Made by a program: the position numbers and the translations under genes | The notes under the pieces: model-generated | Told to the model about the DNA's origin: nothing | The model's database searches: none | What the model saw: only the letters and a program-made list of their open reading frames with translations | Assembly: GCA_030150085.1 (NCBI GenBank) | Contig: JASLGJ010000559.1 | Coordinates: 1-5,167, forward strand | Direction: 5' to 3' | From: Candidatus Elarobacter sp. | GTDB lineage: Bacteria > Vulcanimicrobiota > Vulcanimicrobiia > Vulcanimicrobiales > Vulcanimicrobiaceae | Length of the DNA stretch: 5,167 nt | Shown: piece by piece, positions 1 through 5,167 of the stretch | How positions within the stretch are numbered: the stretch's first letter is position 1 | Layout: each line of letters opens with the position of its first letter

Positions 1-251
1 TGATGTGCCGGTGGATCGCCTAGCAGGTCCACACCACTGTCCGTCGCCTGCGTTCGCCGGCGACGGCGGCCCGCCGCCGGAACGTCCTTGCGAGCCACGC
101 TCGCCTACACCCGGGGAGGTTCCGGCGGTGCGGCTTTCCCCCAACGGCTCGAGGGTGAGGAGCCGCCGTCGCGTGCGTAAAGCGAGCGCCTTTGGCGCCG
201 GTACGAGGCCGCGGGTTCGCATGAGCTCGACACGAGCCGGTAAGGATAGGA
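1..251. other. Non-coding leader upstream of the LuxR-type gene, with serial GC-rich hairpins
   Basis: No convincing gene is seen here. The open frames that cross it are Arg/Pro/Ala-rich, run on into the regulator gene in the wrong frame, and have no matching ribosome site or family motif. The sequence does show several short perfect inverted repeats: 11-15 with 28-32; 64-69 with 74-79 (CGGCGG/CCGCCG), extended by 51-55 with 80-84; 90-95 with 99-104 (GCGAGC/GCTCGC, 3-base loop); 145-150 with 160-165 (CGGCTC/GAGCCG); 186-190 with 194-198 (TTT loop); and 225-229 with 233-237 (ACA loop). It should contain the promoter and 5' leader of the regulator, and perhaps the terminator of whatever lies to the left. 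I could not match it to a known riboswitch, tRNA, SRP, RNase P or tmRNA core. Short GC stems are common by chance at this base composition. Confidence 0.5.
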
Positions 252-980
252 ATGGTCAGCGATCGGGCCCTGGAGGGCGAGGCGCCGCGCAAGCAGCGGC
301 AGGACGATTTCGACGGCACGATCGGCGAGGTCTTGCGCTTGGGATGGGCGGGACATTTCGCGGTGTGTCTCTCCATGCTCGTGGCGCTGCGCGACGAGCA
401 CCTATCGACGGACGGGCGGCGCGCGCTGTGCCGGGCGCTGCTCGCCCTAGTCTCCATCGCGGCCGATGACCTCGCAGCGACACGGCGCTTCGCGCGCCAG
501 GCGATCCACGACTCGGCGCGCCCCGAGCGCGCGACACCGGCCGAGGAGCTGCGCCGGCTGCGCCTGGCGCGCGCGCTGGCGGTGAACGCCAGCTACCTGG
601 TAGGCGACGTCAGCCGCGGTCGCCGCGCGAGCCACGCACGGTTCGTCGCAGACGATTCCGACAGCCAATGGCTGATGAAGGCCGGCTCGGCCCCGTCCTG
701 GTCGGAGCCGCCCCCAACGATCCAGCGTTACGCCAAGTTCGTCGCCGCGGTGCACGCCCGGTTCAGCCAACGGCCCCGCTCCGGACCGCTCACCCAGACG
801 GAGGTCGAAATCCTCGAGCTGAGCGCGGCGGGCCACTCGTCGGTGGTCGTCGCCGCTCGCACTGCGCGCAGCGTGCACACCGTCCGCACGCACCTGCGCA
901 ACGCCTATGCCAAGCTGCACGCGCGCGGCAAGCTCGAAGCCCTCGCGCGGGCACGCGAGCTGGGACTGCTCGGTGACTGA
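252..980 (+). CDS. LuxR-family DNA-binding transcriptional regulator
   Basis: This 242-residue protein ends in a LuxR/GerE-type helix-turn-helix at about residues 179-240. It opens with LTQTEVEILEL, has the AAG turn (192-194) and carries the recognition-helix signature SVHTVRTHLRNAYAKL (207-222), followed by the usual final helix ending ARELGLL. The typical E-I-A of the second helix is replaced by VVVAAR, which is a divergence but keeps the hydrophobic pattern. Residues 20-135 are predicted from composition to be Ala/Leu/Arg-rich helices, perhaps TPR-like. I see no receiver domain (no phospho-acceptor Asp motif), no autoinducer-binding domain and no ATPase P-loop, so the input signal is unknown. 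The ATG start is supported by AAGGA at 242-246, 5 bases upstream. The next gene on the same strand starts 120 bp downstream and may be a target, but this is inference. The family assignment is firm and the regulon is unknown. Confidence 0.88.
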   Translation: MVSDRALEGEAPRKQRQDDFDGTIGEVLRLGWAGHFAVCLSMLVALRDEHLSTDGRRALCRALLALVSIAADDLAATRRFARQAIHDSARPERATPAEELRRLRLARALAVNASYLVGDVSRGRRASHARFVADDSDSQWLMKAGSAPSWSEPPPTIQRYAKFVAAVHARFSQRPRSGPLTQTEVEILELSAAGHSSVVVAARTARSVHTVRTHLRNAYAKLHARGKLEALARARELGLLGD

Positions 981-1054
981 ACGCTCGCCGAACGCTGCGC
1001 CTGATCGTTAGTGTCAGATAACTAGCACGCGATTCATTCTGCCTAAGCCGGGCG

Positions 1055-1082
1055 GGCCGGGCGAGAGGAACCGAGCCCGGTC
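1055..1082 (+). promoter_or_regulatory. Hairpin with a Shine-Dalgarno-like loop upstream of the ATP-grasp gene
   Basis: Bases 1057-1062 (CCGGGC) pair perfectly with 1075-1080 (GCCCGG). A G-U pair (1056/1081) and a G-C pair (1055/1082) extend the stem to 8 bp. The 12-base loop is GAGAGGAACCGA, which exposes the only good Shine-Dalgarno-like sequence (GAGAGGA, 1063-1069) before the GTG start at 1101. That sequence is about 31 bases from the GTG, too far for ordinary use, and no ATG, GTG or TTG lies at a proper distance after it. Just upstream, 1004-1042 is unusually A/T-rich for this window and is the most likely promoter location, although I cannot point to convincing -35 and -10 hexamers. The regulatory role is inference. 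Confidence 0.3.
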
Positions 1083-1100
1083 GGCGCGCACGGTTTCAGC

Positions 1101-2390
1101 GTGAAGAGCTCGCCGTTCTTTCTGATCGTCAACCCCAACCCCAAGGTGCCGTTCGTGTTCGAGGAGCTCGCGGCGATGAACGCGCGCATCACCGTGGTGC
1201 ACCCGCCCGGCATGACCTGGCCGGAGGGCGTCGCCGGGGTCGTGGACGCGTTCCCGCTCGACATCTTCGACGACACCGAGCGGTCGTTGGAGCACCTCGA
1301 GCGCATGCACGCGCAAAAGCCGTGGGACGCGGTCTTCCCGGTGTACGAGCTGGCCCTGCCGTTCTCGGCCCGCATCGCCAAGCGGCTCGGGCTGCGCTTC
1401 GCCAGCGAGGAGACGATCCTCAACGCGCGCGACAAGAGCATCATGCGGGCCGCCTTCCGCGCGGCCGGGATGAACGTCCCCAACTTCGCCCGGGTCGAGA
1501 GCAGCGACGAGGCGCTCGCGGCGGTGGCGAACGGGCTGCGCTTCCCGCTGGTCGTCAAGCCGACGACCGGGTTCTGCAGCCAGGGCGTGATCCGGGCCGA
1601 CGACGAGGCCGCGCTGCGCGCCGCGGTCGACGCGGTCGTCACGATCAACCGCGAGCGGATCGACCCCGTCACCCCGCACGAGGAAGAGCACCGCGCGGCG
1701 GTGATCATCGAGGAGTTCATCGAGGGACCGGAGTGGGCGGCGGAGTCGTACGCCCAGAACGGCGAGGTCTACGTGCTGGGCATGGGCCTCAAGGGCAACC
1801 CGACCGGACCGTACTTCGAGGAGCGGTTCTACATCATGCCCGCCCAAGAGCCGCCCGAGGTCCAGCGGGCGATCTCCGAGCAGATCGCGCGCGGGATGCT
1901 GGCGCTGGGGATCACCGACGGGCCGGCTCACACCGAATTGCGCATCCGCGACGGCGTGCCGTACATCCTCGAGATCGGGGCGCGGCTGGGCGGCGCGGGC
2001 GTCAGCCACTACATGGCCCGCGAGGCCTGCGGGCGGCGGCTGGTGCGGCTGGTCGCCGAGAACCTGCTCTACGGCAGCGCCGACGTCGCCAACCTGCCCC
2101 GGGAACCGCTCTACGTCGCGACCTCGGCCTGCTGGGTGGTCCCGGTCGGCGAGTGCGGCACGATCGAGCGGATCGAGGGCCTGGACGCGATCCGCGCCCT
2201 GCCCCAGACCCGCTACGTCATCCAGTGGATGTTCCCGGGCGACGTGATCGAGAGCTACCCGCGCTTCTCGGGCTACCCGGCCTTCGTGCTCTCGCAGCAC
2301 CCCAGCTACGAGGACGCCGCGGCCTACCACCAGCAGCTCGAGGCGCTGGCGAAGATCGTCTACCGGACCCCGGTCACGGCCGGCACCTAA
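1101..2390 (+). CDS. ATP-grasp carboxylate-amine ligase, L-amino acid ligase-like
   Basis: This 429-residue protein has the ATP-grasp fold order. An N-terminal alpha/beta domain (about 1-100) is followed by NARDKSIMR (108-116), the usual entry to the central domain. The nucleotide-binding VVKP (Lys153) and a glycine-containing loop FCSQG (158-162) come next, then IIEEFIEGPEWAAESY (202-217) with the hinge and substrate-side glutamates. The metal-binding stretch is HTEL (Glu279) plus LEIGARLGG (290-298, Glu291 and Arg295). Residues about 337-420 resemble the C-terminal domain found in L-amino acid ligases. Such enzymes activate a carboxylate as an acyl phosphate and join it to an amine, often making dipeptides or modifying amino acids; the substrate here is unknown. 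The GTG at 1101 is the only in-frame start after the stop at 1044 that keeps the first beta strand, but it has no close ribosome site. Other ATP-grasp enzymes (carnosine-synthase-like or carbamoyl-phosphate-synthase-like) are possible alternatives. Confidence 0.85.
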   Translation: MKSSPFFLIVNPNPKVPFVFEELAAMNARITVVHPPGMTWPEGVAGVVDAFPLDIFDDTERSLEHLERMHAQKPWDAVFPVYELALPFSARIAKRLGLRFASEETILNARDKSIMRAAFRAAGMNVPNFARVESSDEALAAVANGLRFPLVVKPTTGFCSQGVIRADDEAALRAAVDAVVTINRERIDPVTPHEEEHRAAVIIEEFIEGPEWAAESYAQNGEVYVLGMGLKGNPTGPYFEERFYIMPAQEPPEVQRAISEQIARGMLALGITDGPAHTELRIRDGVPYILEIGARLGGAGVSHYMAREACGRRLVRLVAENLLYGSADVANLPREPLYVATSACWVVPVGECGTIERIEGLDAIRALPQTRYVIQWMFPGDVIESYPRFSGYPAFVLSQHPSYEDAAAYHQQLEALAKIVYRTPVTAGT

Positions 2391-2393
2391 GCG

Positions 2394-2424
2394 GTTCGTC
2401 GGGCGGCTCGGCCGCGGGCCGAAC
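2394..2424. terminator. Imperfect hairpin in the convergent gap, possible terminator arm
   Basis: Starting 4 bases after the ATP-grasp stop codon, GTTCG (2394-2398) can pair with CGAAC (2420-2424). An inner stem GCGGC/GCCGC (2403-2407 with 2411-2415) closes over a TCG loop. An alternative fold pairs TCGGCC (2408-2413) with GGCCGA (2417-2422). There is no following T-tract, so a classical intrinsic terminator is not demonstrated. It could act with the stronger hairpin next to it. Confidence 0.35.
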
Positions 2425-2429
2425 GCGAC

Positions 2430-2452
2430 GGATTCGGCGGCACGCTGAATCC
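2430..2452. terminator. Strong 10-bp hairpin between convergent genes, probable terminator
   Basis: GGATTCGGCG (2430-2439) pairs with CGCTGAATCC (2443-2452) across a three-base GCA loop. All positions pair when read on the + strand, counting one G-U pair (2436/2446); on the - strand that pair becomes a C/A mismatch. It therefore favours + strand RNA, from the ATP-grasp gene. It sits between two convergent stop codons (2388-2390 and 2454-2456 on the other strand), where a terminator is expected. No T-run follows, which is common in high-GC genomes but leaves the assignment unproven. Confidence 0.5.
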
Positions 2453-2453
2453 A

Positions 2454-3620
2454 CTAGCGCGCGACGCGGAAGAGCGGCAGCATCGGGCGCACGCCCTGGT
2501 CGGCGGCGCCCGCGAGGCCCAGGTAGTCGTGGATGCCGAAGGCGTCCTCGATCGTGCGCAGCAGCGAGTAGTGATTGTAGGGCGTCGGGTCGACGGCGCC
2601 GCGCGGGCCGTGGTTGGTGATGACGACGGTGGCGATGTGGCCGCCGCCGAAGTTCGAGACCGCGCCGGGCGTCACGCCGCAGCAGCCCTCGCGCCCCGTG
2701 CCGTCGTCCTCGTCGAAGGTGACAACGATCGCGTCGTTCTCGGCCGAGCGCCACATCGGGGTGGCCGTGATCGCGTCGACCAGCCGGCCGACGGCGGCGT
2801 CGCCGCGCCGGATCAGCGGCTCGACCGGGTCGTAGTGGCAGTCGGCGGGGATGCCGGGGTCGTTCATGCCGTGCATGTCGTCGCACAGGTTCGGGATGAC
2901 GAACGAGAAGTTGGGCAGCGTTCCGGCCGCCAGGTCGCGCCGCAGCGCGTCGAACCCGACCAGGTGCTCGGCCCGGCGCGGGTCGTGCTGGACGCTCGCG
3001 AAGTTGATGAACCCCGAGTGCTTGGAGGCGTAGTAGGGCGGCGCGTTGGGGCCGTCCTCGGCGGGGTTCGAGCCGAACACCGCCAGCGAGCCCGGCTCGG
3101 GCAGGCTCTGCTGGTAGTTCTTCCAGGTCAGCCCGGCGGCTTCGAGCTGGGTGCCCAGGTGCGGGCCGTCGACGGTGTGCGGCGCGTAGCCCGGCTGCCG
3201 CGCGCCGCGGCACGACGCGTCGGTCGAGCCGGGGCGGCAGTAGTACGCGTCGTCGTCGTGGATCCCGAACGTCGAGCCGCCGATCAGCGCGACGTAGTTG
3301 GCCTCGCTGGGGTGGACCTCGCCGTAGAAGCGCGTCGCGTCGCCGTACTCGCGCGCCAGCCGGGTCAGGACGGGCGCGTCGACGGTGCCGTCGATCCGGC
3401 GCCAGTCCTTGTTCTCGCCCATGATCACCACGATGTGGGCGTAGCGCGGCACGGCGAGATCGTCGGCCGTGGGGCCGGGGGGAGTGGCCGAGGCGGCCGG
3501 CAACGCGGCGGACAGTGCCATCGCGAGCGCGAGCGAGGCGAGCGATTTGGCGAGAACGTGCATGCGGTGCTCGTACGCCGCCCTACCGCGCTTCAGCCTC
3601 CTGGCAGCGGACCGGAGCAC
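2454..3620 (-). CDS. Secreted acid phosphatase / phosphoesterase family protein (AcpA/SapM/PI3P-phosphatase type)
   Basis: This 388-residue exported hydrolase belongs to the phosphoesterase branch of the alkaline phosphatase superfamily. A signal peptide is visible, with hydrophobic core LAKSLASLALAMALSAAL (23-40) and an Ala-x-Ala-like cleavage region near PAASA (41-45). Family motifs follow in order: HIVVIMGENKDW (62-73, metal-binding Glu69/Asn70), HPSEANY (103-109, probable nucleophile Ser105), FSFVIPNLCDDMHG (238-251), VVTFDEDDG (299-307), GGGHIATVVI (325-334) and YNHYSLLRTIED (348-359). Relatives release phosphate from phosphomonoesters or phosphoinositides outside the cytoplasm. The six cysteines (128, 137, 246, 261, 313, 314) would allow three disulfides in an exported protein. 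The GTG start at 3620 has GGGGAG five bases upstream. The internal ATG (Met20, 3561-3563) would give a more normal signal peptide but has only a weak GAG. The gene stands alone, convergent with the ligase gene and divergent from the next. The family is firm; the natural substrate is not. Confidence 0.88.
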   Translation of the reverse strand: MLRSAARRLKRGRAAYEHRMHVLAKSLASLALAMALSAALPAASATPPGPTADDLAVPRYAHIVVIMGENKDWRRIDGTVDAPVLTRLAREYGDATRFYGEVHPSEANYVALIGGSTFGIHDDDAYYCRPGSTDASCRGARQPGYAPHTVDGPHLGTQLEAAGLTWKNYQQSLPEPGSLAVFGSNPAEDGPNAPPYYASKHSGFINFASVQHDPRRAEHLVGFDALRRDLAAGTLPNFSFVIPNLCDDMHGMNDPGIPADCHYDPVEPLIRRGDAAVGRLVDAITATPMWRSAENDAIVVTFDEDDGTGREGCCGVTPGAVSNFGGGHIATVVITNHGPRGAVDPTPYNHYSLLRTIEDAFGIHDYLGLAGAADQGVRPMLPLFRVAR

Positions 3621-3736
3621 GAACGCTCCCCAGCAGGCTCGTTCTCCGGCCCGAGCGAGCAGCGAAATGAGGAGTCGATAAGAGCGCGTGCGGCTCGGGG
3701 CGGCCGCGCCGATGACCGAAGGACAGGAGAGTCCCC
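3621..3736. promoter_or_regulatory. Divergent intergenic region carrying two outward promoters (inferred)
   Basis: These 116 bases lie between the start of the phosphoesterase (- strand) and the small acidic protein (+ strand), so they should hold both promoters. Toward the + gene, an A/T-richer patch at 3664-3682 includes GATAAG (3677-3682), a possible -10-like element, but no clear -35 partner is seen. An inverted repeat GAACG/CGTTC (3621-3625 with 3640-3644) flanks the GGGGAG ribosome site of the - strand gene and could pair in its mRNA leader. At the + end, GGAC (3721-3724) and GTCC (3731-3734) bracket the ribosome site AGGAG. All regulatory meaning is inferred from position. Confidence 0.35.
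3725..3729 (+). promoter_or_regulatory. Ribosome binding site AGGAG, held in a small hairpin loop
   Basis: AGGAG lies 7 bases before the ATG at 3737 and fixes the start of the small acidic protein. It sits in the 6-base loop of a 4-bp stem, GGAC (3721-3724) with GTCC (3731-3734), so the site could be presented by the hairpin or weakly modulated by it. Confidence 0.6.
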
Positions 3737-4192
3737 ATGAGCGTCAGCGCGACCGGCAGCTCGTCACTGCCCGACCCCGGCTTCTACGCGTACCCGTCGA
3801 CCTCGGCCCCGGCCGATGCGTCCTCGTCCTCGTCCGCTTCCGGCACGGCCTCGGCCCCGGCCGGCACTTCCTCCGCCGCGACCGCGCCGGCCCAGTCGCC
3901 CTACCAGAGCGCGTACGACGACCTCGTCCAGCAGGACACGGCCGAGCTGCTGCAGGTCTCGTTCGGCTCGCAAGCCGACGCCCAGTCCAACCTCGCGAGC
4001 GTGCTCGCGCAAGCCGCGGCCCTCCAGCGCCAGCAGCTCGCCGCGCAGCAGCAGGCGCAGAGCGCCGCCCCGCCCCCGATCGCCGCACCCAGCGTGCCGA
4101 CCCTGACGAGCCTGCTCCAGCAGAGCGACGGCGACGCGAGCGGCGACCTCGCGCAGGGCACCCTCGGGGCCTCGGTCGACACCACCGCCTGA
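3737..4192 (+). CDS. Hypothetical acidic, Ser/Ala/Gln-rich low-complexity protein
   Basis: This is a 151-residue protein of no family I recognise. Residues 1-53 are Ser/Ala/Pro/Thr-rich and probably disordered, including runs such as ADASSSSSASG. Residues 54-108 look helical and are Gln/Ala/Leu-rich (AELLQVSFGSQADAQSNL, then LAQAAALQRQQLAAQQQAQ). A Pro-rich linker (about 111-121) and a short acidic tail finish it. Composition is striking: a single Arg (98), no Lys, His, Cys or Trp, about eleven Asp/Glu, and no Met after the start. There is no hydrophobic signal peptide or membrane segment. The start is well supported by AGGAG at 7-base spacing, and the third codon positions are G/C-rich as in neighbouring genes, so I judge it real. 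It ends 37 bases before fabI on the same strand. No function is assigned; a structural, scaffold or phase-separating role would be speculation. Confidence 0.7.
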   Translation: MSVSATGSSSLPDPGFYAYPSTSAPADASSSSSASGTASAPAGTSSAATAPAQSPYQSAYDDLVQQDTAELLQVSFGSQADAQSNLASVLAQAAALQRQQLAAQQQAQSAAPPPIAAPSVPTLTSLLQQSDGDASGDLAQGTLGASVDTTA

Positions 4193-4193
4193 C

Positions 4194-4216
4194 CGGGCCC
4201 ACTGGGTCTCGGCCCG
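4194..4216 (+). other. Intergenic hairpin between the small protein gene and fabI
   Basis: CGGGCC (4194-4199) pairs with GGCCCG (4211-4216) over an 11-base loop, two bases after the upstream stop codon. There is no T-run after it, and the purine-rich ribosome site of fabI begins almost at once (4219). It may be a weak terminator, an mRNA processing or stability element, or incidental. It leaves open whether fabI is transcribed together with the upstream gene. Confidence 0.35.
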
Positions 4217-4229
4217 CTGAGAGGGAGGG

Positions 4230-5039
4230 TTGCCGAGCCCCCGCGACCCATTCTCCGACCTCGTGGGCCTTCTCGACGGTAAGACCATCCTCGTCACCGG
4301 GATCGCGAACCGGTGGTCGATCGCCAGCGGCATCGCGCACCGGCTCCACGCCCACGGGGCGAAGCTGGTCCTGACCTACCAGGGCGACCGGGTCGAGGAC
4401 GCGGTCCGCCAGCACGCCGCCGAGCTGGGCGGCGCGCCGGTGTTCGCGTGCGACGTCACCAGCGATGCCTCGCTGGCCGAGCTGGCCGCGGGGGTGGGAC
4501 GGATCGACGGCCTGGTCCACTCGATCGCCTTCGTCAAGAAAGAGGACCTCTCGGGGCAGGTCTACGACACCTCGCGCGACGGCTTCGCGATGGCGCTGGA
4601 CATCAGCGCCTACTCGCTCATCGCGCTGGTCGGCCACCTCAAGGACAACCTGAACGACGGCGCGTCGGTGATGGCCCTGACCTACCTGGGCGCGACCCAG
4701 GTCGTGCCCAACTACAACATCGCGGGAATCGCCAAGGCCGCGCTCGAGGCCAGCGTGCGCTATCTGGCCTTCGACCTGGGCGCGCGCGGCATCCGGGTCA
4801 ACGCGATCTCGGCCGGGCCGATCAAGACCGCCTCGTCGCGCCAGGTCGCGGGCTTCGGCCAGATGCCGGCCAAGGTCGCGGCGGCCTCGCCGCTGCGGCG
4901 CGGGATCACGGCCGAGGACGTCGGCAACGTCGCCGTCTACCTCGCTTCCGACCTGTCCTCGCAGGTCACGGCCGACGTGCACTTCGTCGACGCCGGCTAC
5001 CACGCCATGGGCATGTATCCCGACACGGCGAACGCCTGA
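4230..5039 (+). CDS. fabI: Enoyl-[acyl-carrier-protein] reductase (NADH), FabI type
   Basis: This 269-residue short-chain dehydrogenase-fold enzyme reduces the trans-2 double bond of enoyl-ACP, the last step of each fatty-acid elongation cycle in the cytoplasm. Diagnostic FabI features are present. The cofactor loop GIANRWSIASGIAH (24-37) replaces the classical SDR glycine motif, CDV (74-76) matches the adenine-binding Asp-Val, and HSIAF (97-101) follows. The catalytic set is Tyr152 (TYLGA) and Tyr162 with Lys169 in NYNIAGIAK (Tyr-x6-Lys). NAISAGPIKT (191-200) and the C-terminal DAGYHAMGM complete the fold. The TTG start at 4230 has GAGAGGGAGG just upstream and adds about 11 residues to the usual FabI N-terminus. 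An in-frame GTG at 4263 would give the canonical MGLLDGKTILVTG beginning but lacks a ribosome site. Ala100 in place of E. coli Gly93 is common in other FabI proteins. The stop overlaps the next gene by one base (TGATG), implying translational coupling. Confidence 0.95.
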   Translation: MPSPRDPFSDLVGLLDGKTILVTGIANRWSIASGIAHRLHAHGAKLVLTYQGDRVEDAVRQHAAELGGAPVFACDVTSDASLAELAAGVGRIDGLVHSIAFVKKEDLSGQVYDTSRDGFAMALDISAYSLIALVGHLKDNLNDGASVMALTYLGATQVVPNYNIAGIAKAALEASVRYLAFDLGARGIRVNAISAGPIKTASSRQVAGFGQMPAKVAAASPLRRGITAEDVGNVAVYLASDLSSQVTADVHFVDAGYHAMGMYPDTANA

Positions 5040-5167
5040 TGCGCGCTCCCAGCGATGCGAGCCCGCTGCGCGTTCCCAGCGCCGAGGAACTCGCGGCCAT
5101 CGCGGCCGCCTACGCCGTCGTGACGCGCGCCGAAGCCCCGCCGGTGCCCGCCGAGCGGCCGCGCTGG
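5039..5167 (+). CDS. Partial gene: probable acyl-CoA carboxylase epsilon-subunit (AccE)-like protein, cut by the window edge
   Basis: The ATG shares its A with the fabI stop codon (TGATG), and 43 codons are visible with no stop before the right edge. The peptide begins MRAPSDASPLRV, continues PSAEELAAIAAAYAVV (13-28) and reaches PPVPAERPRW (34-43). This follows the layout of the small epsilon subunit of actinobacterial acyl-CoA carboxylases: a proline followed by a short E-E-L-A-A helix of about 15 residues, a variable spacer, then Pro-Pro and an Arg-x-Trp or similar just after. Epsilon subunits bind and stimulate the beta (carboxyltransferase) subunit that makes malonyl- or methylmalonyl-CoA. 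Placement behind fabI fits a fatty-acid synthesis role. The match is a recollection of the family pattern over about 30 residues, so the function is tentative. That it is a real gene, given the overlap and codon pattern, is more secure. Confidence 0.6.
   Translation, partial: MRAPSDASPLRVPSAEELAAIAAAYAVVTRAEAPPVPAERPRW

Noticed and set aside
51..237. Known structured RNA (riboswitch, SRP RNA, RNase P, tmRNA, tRNA)
   Set aside because: I looked for the conserved cores of these families and found none; the hairpins alone do not identify a class.
5..469. A possible upstream coding tail or gene at the left edge
   Set aside because: Frames here are Pro/Arg/Gly-rich with no family resemblance and overlap the regulator gene by over 200 bases; TGA at 1-3 could be a stop of a gene to the left, but this cannot be decided.
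979..1000. Direct repeat GAACGCT (979-985 and 990-996), with another copy at 3621-3627
   Set aside because: Seven bases is too short to exceed chance in this GC-rich sequence, and the copies share no common context.
1014..2330. A 438-codon open frame on the - strand opposite the ATP-grasp gene
   Set aside because: It is a mirror of G/C-rich third positions in the real gene: Arg/Asp/Val/Gly-biased, no family motif, and the + strand frame has clear catalytic residues.
2529..3740. A 403-codon open frame on the + strand opposite the phosphoesterase
   Set aside because: Val/Arg/Gly/Asp-biased sequence without motifs, lying over a gene with all phosphoesterase signatures; an antisense artefact of high GC.
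3688..4374. An overlapping + frame of 228 codons through the small acidic protein gene
   Set aside because: Arg/Pro-rich, runs into fabI out of frame and lacks a suitable ribosome site, whereas the frame at 3737 has AGGAG at ideal spacing.
3744..5003. A 419-codon open frame on the - strand across the small protein and fabI
   Set aside because: It spans two genes and the gap between them, becomes pure Arg/Gly/Ser repeats, and has no motif; a composition shadow.

Overview
This is a GC-rich window (third codon positions almost all G or C) from a bacterial chromosome. It holds five complete genes and the start of a sixth. The composition, GTG and TTG starts, a FabI-type enoyl reductase and a following gene that looks like an actinobacterial acyl-CoA carboxylase epsilon subunit fit Actinomycetota, or another high-GC lineage that shares this carboxylase type (Eremiobacterota/WPS-2 is one I would consider). 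The taxonomic placement is inference. No insertion sequence, CRISPR array, tRNA or rRNA was recognised.

Layout: 1-251 has no convincing gene but carries a run of compact GC-rich hairpins. A LuxR-type regulator (252-980, +) follows, then an ATP-grasp ligase with a C-terminal region like that of L-amino acid ligases (1101-2390, +). That gene converges on a secreted acid phosphatase/phosphoesterase (2454-3620, -), and the 63-bp gap between the two stops contains two hairpins, one of them very strong. A divergent intergenic region (3621-3736) separates the phosphoesterase from a small, acidic, low-complexity protein (3737-4192, +). Next come fabI (4230-5039, +) and an overlapping gene that runs off the right edge (5039-5167, +).

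Functional picture: the clearest module is fatty-acid biosynthesis at the right end. There fabI overlaps by one base (TGATG) a short protein whose visible N-terminus resembles the AccE/epsilon subunit of acyl-CoA carboxylase, so malonyl-CoA supply and the last step of chain elongation may be co-expressed. The left half pairs an effector-less LuxR-type regulator with an ATP-grasp carboxylate-amine ligase of unknown substrate. Regulation of one by the other is possible but not shown. The phosphoesterase looks like an independent exported phosphate-scavenging enzyme. Nothing here amounts to a clearly new multi-gene system. The most worthwhile leads are the ligase, the AccE-like partner of fabI, the nearly base-free small protein and the structured leader in front of the LuxR gene.
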